This document shows, piece by piece, positions 5,977 to 10,694 of a stretch of DNA of 10,694 nt. The stretch covers positions 1 through 10,694 of the forward strand of contig CALBNQ010000089.1 of NCBI GenBank assembly GCA_937896495.1, read 5' to 3'. A model generated the notes under the pieces. That model did no database searches. It was not told where the DNA came from and saw only the letters and a list, made by a program, of their open reading frames with translations. The position numbers and the translations under genes are program-made. Each line of letters begins with the position of its first letter. The stretch's first letter is position 1. The DNA comes from an uncultured archaeon (GTDB lineage: Archaea > Thermoproteota > Nitrososphaeria > Nitrososphaerales > Nitrosopumilaceae).

Positions 5977-6663
5977 ATGGCTGATGTAACTACTGTTAGA
6001 TTTTCATTTGAAGGTGAGAAATTTGAAATCTTGGTAAAACCCGATCCTGCATTAGAATACAAATTAGGGAAGAAAAAGGATATTTCTTCAGTTTTAGTTT
6101 CAGAAGAAATTTACACTGATTCTGGAAAAGGCACAAAACCTTCATCTGAGAAATTACTCAAAGCTTTCAATACTGAAGATTCTACTGAAGTAGCTCAAAT
6201 AATCATGCAAAAAGGTGATCTTAACCTTACTACTGATCAAAGACGAAAGATGATTGAAGCAAAGAGAAAGCAGATTGTTGAATTTATTGCCAAGACTTAC
6301 GTTGATCCTAGAACCCATCTACCACATCCTCCTTTGAGAATTGAGCAAGCTATGAAAGATGCTCGAGTTTCAATTGATCCACACAATAATGTGTCCGAAC
6401 AGGTAAAAGAAATTGTTGAAAAACTACGTTCAATTATTGCCTTAAAATCTGAAAATCTGCAATTAGAAATTACAATTCCTGCACAATACGCATCTCAATC
6501 ATATTCTGTTTTAAAATCCGTTGGTTCTCTAAAAAAAGAAGAATGGCAAAATAATGGTTCACTAAAAGCAATACTTGAAATACCCGCTGCAGCAAGACCC
6601 ACCGTGATCGACAGATTAGGTTCTATAACAAAAGGTTCTGCTTCAGTTGAGGTTATGCAGTAA
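5977..6663 (+). CDS. sbds: Ribosome maturation protein SBDS/Sdo1 homologue
   Basis: This 228-residue protein has the usual archaeal SBDS length. It shows the N-terminal FYSH domain (about 1-90) ending in IIMQKGDLNLTTDQRR (75-90). A central helical domain contains IAKTYVDPRTHLPHPPLRIE (104-123), the hallmark of the family, and a ferredoxin-like C-terminal domain runs from about 165. In eukaryotes SBDS works with an elongation-factor-like GTPase to release the anti-association factor eIF6 from the large subunit; archaeal SBDS is thought to act similarly. It starts the exosome operon in this window, and its stop shares one base with the rrp4 ATG (TAATG). The usual upstream proteasome and RNase P genes of the archaeal superoperon are replaced by the divergent rpoD operon. 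Confidence 0.97.
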   Translation: MADVTTVRFSFEGEKFEILVKPDPALEYKLGKKKDISSVLVSEEIYTDSGKGTKPSSEKLLKAFNTEDSTEVAQIIMQKGDLNLTTDQRRKMIEAKRKQIVEFIAKTYVDPRTHLPHPPLRIEQAMKDARVSIDPHNNVSEQVKEIVEKLRSIIALKSENLQLEITIPAQYASQSYSVLKSVGSLKKEEWQNNGSLKAILEIPAAARPTVIDRLGSITKGSASVEVMQ

Positions 6664-7342
6664 TGGCTGATAGGAGAAAATATGTTATTCCTGGTGATGT
6701 AGTTACTACTGGACCTTTTAGACCTGAACAAAATGTAATTCTTGATGGAAATAAAATTATTGCAACAACTATTGGTATTTCTGAAATTTATGATGATTCT
6801 GTTAAAGTAATCCCATTAACTGGGATGTATATTCCAAAAATTGATGACTTGGTAATTGCCAAAGTTAAATCTCACACCTCATTGTCTTGGGAATTGGATA
6901 TTCATTCCTGTTATGTTGGATTCTTACCTGCACAAGATGTTTTTGGACGTGATTTTTCTGCTCATGCTGATGAGTTGAGTTCAAAATTAAAAACAGGCGA
7001 TCTTGTTGCTGCAAGAATTGCAAATTTTGATAGAACTCGTGATCCTTTGATTACTATTTCTGATAGGGACTTGGGTAAAATCGATTCAGGAATACTAGTA
7101 GAAATTTCTCCAAGCAAAGTTCCTCGTTTAATTGGAAAAAGAGGTTCTATGATTCAAATGATTGAAGAAGCAACAGGGGCTGCAGTTACCATTGGTCAAA
7201 ATGGTTGGGTGGTTGTTTATTGTGAATCCCCAGAGGGATTATTAAAGGCTAAAAAAGCAATTCAAATGGTTAATGAGCAAGCACATGTTGCAAATTTGAC
7301 TGATCAAGTGAAAGAAATGTTAGATAAAAAAGGTGAATCATA

Positions 7343-7343
<1 letters not shown>
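6663..7343 (+). CDS. rrp4: Exosome RNA-binding cap subunit Rrp4
   Basis: The 226-residue product has the three-part Rrp4 layout. An N-terminal beta domain comes first (YVIPGDVVTTGPF, 7-19). An S1 domain follows (about 60-133, with ELDIHSCYVGFLPAQDVFGRD inside). Last is a KH-type domain with the GxxG loop GKRG at 158-161 (VPRLIGKRGSMIQMIEEATG). Three copies of Rrp4 and/or Csl4 cap the Rrp41/Rrp42 hexamer and feed RNA to the pore. The GxxG loop separates it from Csl4, which has a zinc ribbon instead. It overlaps its neighbours by one base on both sides (TAATG at each junction), a sign of tight translational coupling with SBDS and rrp41. Confidence 0.97.
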
Positions 7344-8077
<734 letters not shown>

Positions 8078-8079
8078 GT

Positions 8080-8898
8080 ATGGCATCCCATTCTGTTTTA
8101 GATGAACTAAAGAGAACACAAATTCTTGAATTATTAGAACAAGGAAAAAGAGTAGATGGTCGTGCATTAGATGAAGCACGAGAATTATCCATTGAGATTA
8201 ATGCTATCCCTAAAGCAAACGGTTCTGCTAGAATTAGACTAGGTGATACTGAAGTTGTTTGTGGTGTTAAAATCCAACCAGATAGACCTTTCCCAGATAC
8301 TGGTGACAAGGGACTTTTCATTTGTACTGCTGAACTCTTACCATTGTCTCATCCAACTGTTGAAACTGGACCACCACAACCACCTGTAATTGAATTGGCA
8401 AGAGTTACTGATAGAGGAATTAGAGAAAGTCATATGATTGATGTTTCACAATTAGTGATTGAAAAAGATAAATCCGTTATTGGTGTGTTTGCAGATAATG
8501 TTGTAGTTGATTATGATGGAAATCTCTTTGATGCATGTTCTTATGCTGCAACTGCTGCTTTACTTACATCTAAAACTCCAAAATGGAATTGGACTGATGA
8601 GAAACCAGTATTATCTGAAGGCGAAGAAGGGCAATTACCAATTAATACAATTCCAGTATCTGTTACCATGGGCAAAATTGGAAATTACATAGTAGTTGAT
8701 CCAAATGGTGATGAATGGGCTAGTATGGATGCTAGAGTAACCATTACTACTGATTCTGATGGAAATATTTGTGCATTACAAAAAGGTGGAAATGACGGTT
8801 TTACTTTAGATGAGATTGTTAAATGCGGTGAGACTTCTATTAAAGTCGGAGCACAGATTAGAGAAAAACTAAAATCATCTAGTCAGGAAAATCAGTAA
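8080..8898 (+). CDS. rrp42: Exosome non-catalytic subunit Rrp42 (RNase PH fold)
   Basis: Rrp42 alternates with Rrp41 in the hexameric ring and is needed for activity and RNA binding, but carries no active site. The 272-residue product has the RVDGRALDEARELSIEI start (24-40), GSARIRLGDTEVVCGVK (48-64), LPLSHPTVETGPP (87-99), ARVTDRGIRES (107-117) and DACSYAATAALL (151-162). Where Rrp41 has its catalytic ADMP block, this protein reads VDPNGDEWASMDARVTI (206-222), the degenerate form typical of Rrp42. The ATG lies 2 nt after the rrp41 stop, and the gene ends 1 nt before rpl37ae. Confidence 0.98.
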   Translation: MASHSVLDELKRTQILELLEQGKRVDGRALDEARELSIEINAIPKANGSARIRLGDTEVVCGVKIQPDRPFPDTGDKGLFICTAELLPLSHPTVETGPPQPPVIELARVTDRGIRESHMIDVSQLVIEKDKSVIGVFADNVVVDYDGNLFDACSYAATAALLTSKTPKWNWTDEKPVLSEGEEGQLPINTIPVSVTMGKIGNYIVVDPNGDEWASMDARVTITTDSDGNICALQKGGNDGFTLDEIVKCGETSIKVGAQIREKLKSSSQENQ

Positions 8899-8899
8899 A

Positions 8900-9112
8900 A
8901 TGGCTAAAGCAAAGAAATCACTAAAAGGTTTAGGTGCTCGTTATGGAATTAAAATCAGAAAACAATATACCAAAATTCACCTTCAACTAAAAGAAAAAAG
9001 AACTTGTCCTGAATGTGGTTCAAAAACATTTGGTAGAGATGCCGTAGGTATTTGGTCTTGTAAAAAATGCAGCTATAAAGTCGCTGGAACTGCATATGAC
9101 ATTAAACTTTAG
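8900..9112 (+). CDS. rpl37ae: Large-subunit ribosomal protein eL43 (L37Ae), zinc-binding
   Basis: This short basic protein (70 residues) begins LKGLGARYGIKIRKQ (8-22) and holds a four-Cys zinc ribbon, CPEC (36-39) and CKKC (54-57), ending GTAYDIKL. It is a structural protein of the archaeal and eukaryotic large subunit. It follows rrp42 by 1 nt, the classical place for it in the exosome superoperon. The RNA polymerase gene rpoP, which follows it in many archaea, is not here; pcc1 begins inside its last codons. Confidence 0.97.
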   Translation: MAKAKKSLKGLGARYGIKIRKQYTKIHLQLKEKRTCPECGSKTFGRDAVGIWSCKKCSYKVAGTAYDIKL

Positions 9113-9341
9113 TGCAAAAATTACTGTAGATGCTAAAGAAAAGACACATGCAATTTTTGATTCTGTAAATACTGATAACGAATTTTATCCTGATAATCCA
9201 GTAAAAACTAAAATAAAATTAGATAAAAAAATCATCATTTCTGTTGAATCTAACCAATTAACTCATTTACGTGCAAATTTGAATTCTACACTACGATTAA
9301 TTCAAGCAAGCTATGATTCAATAGAATCGGTAAAGATATAA
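9096..9341 (+). CDS. pcc1: KEOPS complex subunit Pcc1
   Basis: The 81-residue product has the size and pattern of Pcc1: an N-terminal strand pair (LNFSAKITVDAKEKTHAIFDS), an acidic middle (NTDNEFYPDNP), a second strand pair (KTKIKLDKKIIISVES) and the C-terminal helix with LRANLNSTLRLI (58-69), the most conserved part. Pcc1 is the dimerisation and tRNA-binding subunit of KEOPS, which makes t6A at position 37 of ANN-decoding tRNAs. The ATG chosen lies 17 nt inside rpl37ae; no other start keeps the first strand. The stop overlaps a TATA-like box for the next gene. Confidence 0.9.
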   Translation: MTLNFSAKITVDAKEKTHAIFDSVNTDNEFYPDNPVKTKIKLDKKIIISVESNQLTHLRANLNSTLRLIQASYDSIESVKI

Positions 9342-9342
9342 T
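9335..9342 (+). promoter_or_regulatory. TATA-like box before prefoldin beta
   Basis: GATATAAT overlaps the end of pcc1 and is centred about 27 nt before the prefoldin ATG at 9365, the spacing for a leaderless archaeal transcript. Confidence 0.5.
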
Positions 9343-9349
9343 GAAATAA

Positions 9350-9356
9350 TTTTTTT
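9350..9356 (+). terminator. T7 tract after pcc1, possible end of the exosome transcript
   Basis: Seven consecutive T lie 8 nt after the pcc1 stop and before the prefoldin start. A U-tract like this can terminate archaeal transcription. It sits between the proposed TATA box and the start of the next mRNA, so it would act on readthrough but not on the new transcript. Confidence 0.4.
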
Positions 9357-9364
9357 GATAAAAT

Positions 9365-9760
<396 letters not shown>

Positions 9761-9776
9761 TTTTTAATTATATTTT
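9761..9776 (+). terminator. T-rich tract after prefoldin beta
   Basis: TTTTT (9761-9765) and TTTT (9773-9776) directly follow the prefoldin stop in the 53-bp gap before the XPF gene. This fits a weak archaeal U-tract terminator, but the region is AT-rich anyway. Confidence 0.4.
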
Positions 9777-9783
9777 CAGATAA

Positions 9784-9790
9784 GATATTA
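9784..9790 (+). promoter_or_regulatory. Possible TATA-like box before the XPF nuclease gene
   Basis: GATATTA is centred 27 nt before the GTG at 9814. A better-looking TTATAAAT lies at about 9799-9806, but it is too close to that GTG unless translation starts further in, which would remove catalytic-domain residues. Confidence 0.35.
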
Positions 9791-9813
9791 ACAATTCATT
9801 ATAAATGTAATTT

Positions 9814-10500
9814 GTGAAGTTAGAAAATCTTCGAATTATTGTAGATGAAAGAGAACGTAAAAGTGGAATACCTGATCTTTTAAAATCCGTTGGATTAAAC
9901 GTTGAGATGAAAACTTTACCTATTGGAGATTATATTGTTGCTCCTGAAACTATTATTGAACGAAAAAGTATTCGTGACTTGATGGCATCAGTTTTTGATG
10001 GACGCCTTTTTGATCAATGTACTAGATTAAAAGAACATTTTGAAAATCCAATTGTTTTGATGGAGGGAAATGTAGATGAAGTTGAAGAAATTACTGAGAA
10101 TCCTTTAATCTTTTATGGTGCTATTTCTACTGTCTCTCTTGATTTTAAAATCCCCATTATTCCTACTCCTAGTGCATCACATACCGCAAAATTATTGGTA
10201 TCTATGTGTTCTAGAAAAAATGCTCATAAAGGACCATATTTGAAAAAAATAAAAAAATCCTCCAATTTGGAAAAACAACAACTTTCATCTCTTTGTAGTT
10301 TGCCTGGAATTGGAGAAAAATTTGCTGTACGAATGCTTGAAAAATTTGGAACTCCATTGAAAGTTTTTACTGCAACTACTGCTGAACTTGCAAAAGTTGA
10401 GGGATTAGGTGAAGCACGAGCAAAGAAAATTAAAAAAATTTTAGACACTAAGAGTAAATTACTAAAAAAATCTAATCAAAAAACTTTACATGATTTATGA
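9814..10500 (+). CDS. xpf: XPF/ERCC4-family structure-specific endonuclease, short form without helicase
   Basis: The enzyme cuts branched DNA such as 3' flaps and stalled forks during repair. The 228-residue product has the ERCC4 nuclease domain first: IIVDERERKSGIP (8-20), LPIGDYIV (35-42), and the metal-binding IERKSIRDL (48-56) with E49, R50, K51 and D55, all intact. A lysine-rich linker (about 139-155) leads to two helix-hairpin-helix motifs, LCSLPGIGEKFA (160-171) and VEGLGEARAKKI (195-206), used for dimerisation and DNA binding. There is no N-terminal helicase as in euryarchaeal Hef, so this is the crenarchaeal-type form that works with PCNA. The last residues, QKTLHDL (222-228), resemble a shortened PCNA-binding motif. 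The start is GTG; an ATG at 9805 meets a stop at once. Confidence 0.95.
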   Translation: MKLENLRIIVDERERKSGIPDLLKSVGLNVEMKTLPIGDYIVAPETIIERKSIRDLMASVFDGRLFDQCTRLKEHFENPIVLMEGNVDEVEEITENPLIFYGAISTVSLDFKIPIIPTPSASHTAKLLVSMCSRKNAHKGPYLKKIKKSSNLEKQQLSSLCSLPGIGEKFAVRMLEKFGTPLKVFTATTAELAKVEGLGEARAKKIKKILDTKSKLLKKSNQKTLHDL

Positions 10501-10521
10501 TTTGTTATATAAATTGAAAAT

Positions 10522-10694
10522 TTATTCTTTTAGTAATTTTCTTTTTAATGGTGTTGCACAAATTGGACATTCTATTCCGTTTGGATGATTTGTTCTACAT
10601 CCAGGACAATAATGAATCCATTTTCCCACATCTTTAATTCCTTTAGTCATAATTGGTGATATTTTTAATCCTAAATTTTTAGCAACATTTGAAA
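10522..10694 (-). CDS. Zinc-ribbon protein of unknown function, C-terminal part
   Basis: The minus strand is open from the window end to a TAA at 10522-10524, giving 56 C-terminal residues; the true start is probably outside, although an internal ATG at 10650 could begin a 42-residue peptide. The visible part has CPGC and CPIC separated by nine residues (RTNHPNGIE), preceded by VGKWIHY and followed by a basic tail ATPLKRKLLKE. Two CxxC pairs at this spacing form a zinc ribbon or rubredoxin-like knuckle. I cannot name the family. It is convergent with the XPF gene, with 21 AT-rich bases between the two stops. Confidence 0.75.
   Translation of the reverse strand, partial: SNVAKNLGLKISPIMTKGIKDVGKWIHYCPGCRTNHPNGIECPICATPLKRKLLKE

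Noticed and set aside
9799..9806. TTATAAAT as the TATA box of the XPF gene
   Set aside because: It lies only about 12 nt before the GTG, so transcription would begin inside the gene and lose the DERERK region; GATATTA at 9784-9790 has the better spacing.

Overview
The window is AT-rich archaeal chromosome, gene-dense throughout, and most likely from an ammonia-oxidising Nitrososphaerota (Thaumarchaeota) of the Nitrosopumilus type. The reasons are the archaeal ribosomal, RNA polymerase, exosome, KEOPS and prefoldin genes, a short helicase-less XPF nuclease, an RpoD without the Fe-S domain, a bacterial-type leuCD next to an archaeal-type pair, frequent TTG/GTG starts, and TATA-like boxes about 27 nt before several start codons (leaderless mRNAs). 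The phylum is an inference from gene content and style; no database search was possible.

Region 1 (1-3221, + strand) is an amino-acid biosynthesis operon. It holds the 3' end of an archaeal-type aconitase-family large subunit, its archaeal-type small subunit, a bacterial-type LeuC, a small lysine-rich protein of unknown function, and a bacterial-type LeuD. Two complete hydro-lyase isomerases are therefore encoded back to back. The bacterial-type pair is almost surely isopropylmalate isomerase (leucine). The archaeal-type pair may be homoaconitase (lysine by the aminoadipate route) or another isopropylmalate/methylmalate-type isomerase.

Region 2 (3199-5916, - strand) is the rpoD - rpl18e - rpl13 - rps9 cluster typical of archaea. 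A sugar-nucleotidyltransferase gene sits where rpoN usually follows. Its 3' end overlaps the 3' end of leuD by 23 bp, in convergent orientation.

Region 3 (5977-9341, + strand) is the archaeal exosome superoperon: SBDS/Sdo1, Rrp4, Rrp41, Rrp42, ribosomal protein L37Ae (eL43) and KEOPS subunit Pcc1, with junctions from a 17-nt overlap to a 2-nt gap. It couples 60S-type subunit maturation, 3'-5' RNA decay, a ribosomal protein and tRNA t6A modification. The 60-bp gap between rpoD and SBDS is divergent and carries one AT box that could serve both directions.

Region 4 (9365-10694) has prefoldin beta and the XPF-family nuclease on the + strand, each with its own likely promoter. It ends with the convergent 3' part of a zinc-ribbon protein of unknown function that runs off the window end.

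No RNA gene, mobile element, CRISPR array or defence system was seen, and no gene-free stretch exceeds about 60 bp. I do not see a new multi-gene system. The most interesting signals are small: a 33-nt identical block shared by the two isomerase small-subunit genes, the unknown lysine-rich gene between leuC and leuD, the shared divergent promoter box, and the zinc-loop-only RpoD.
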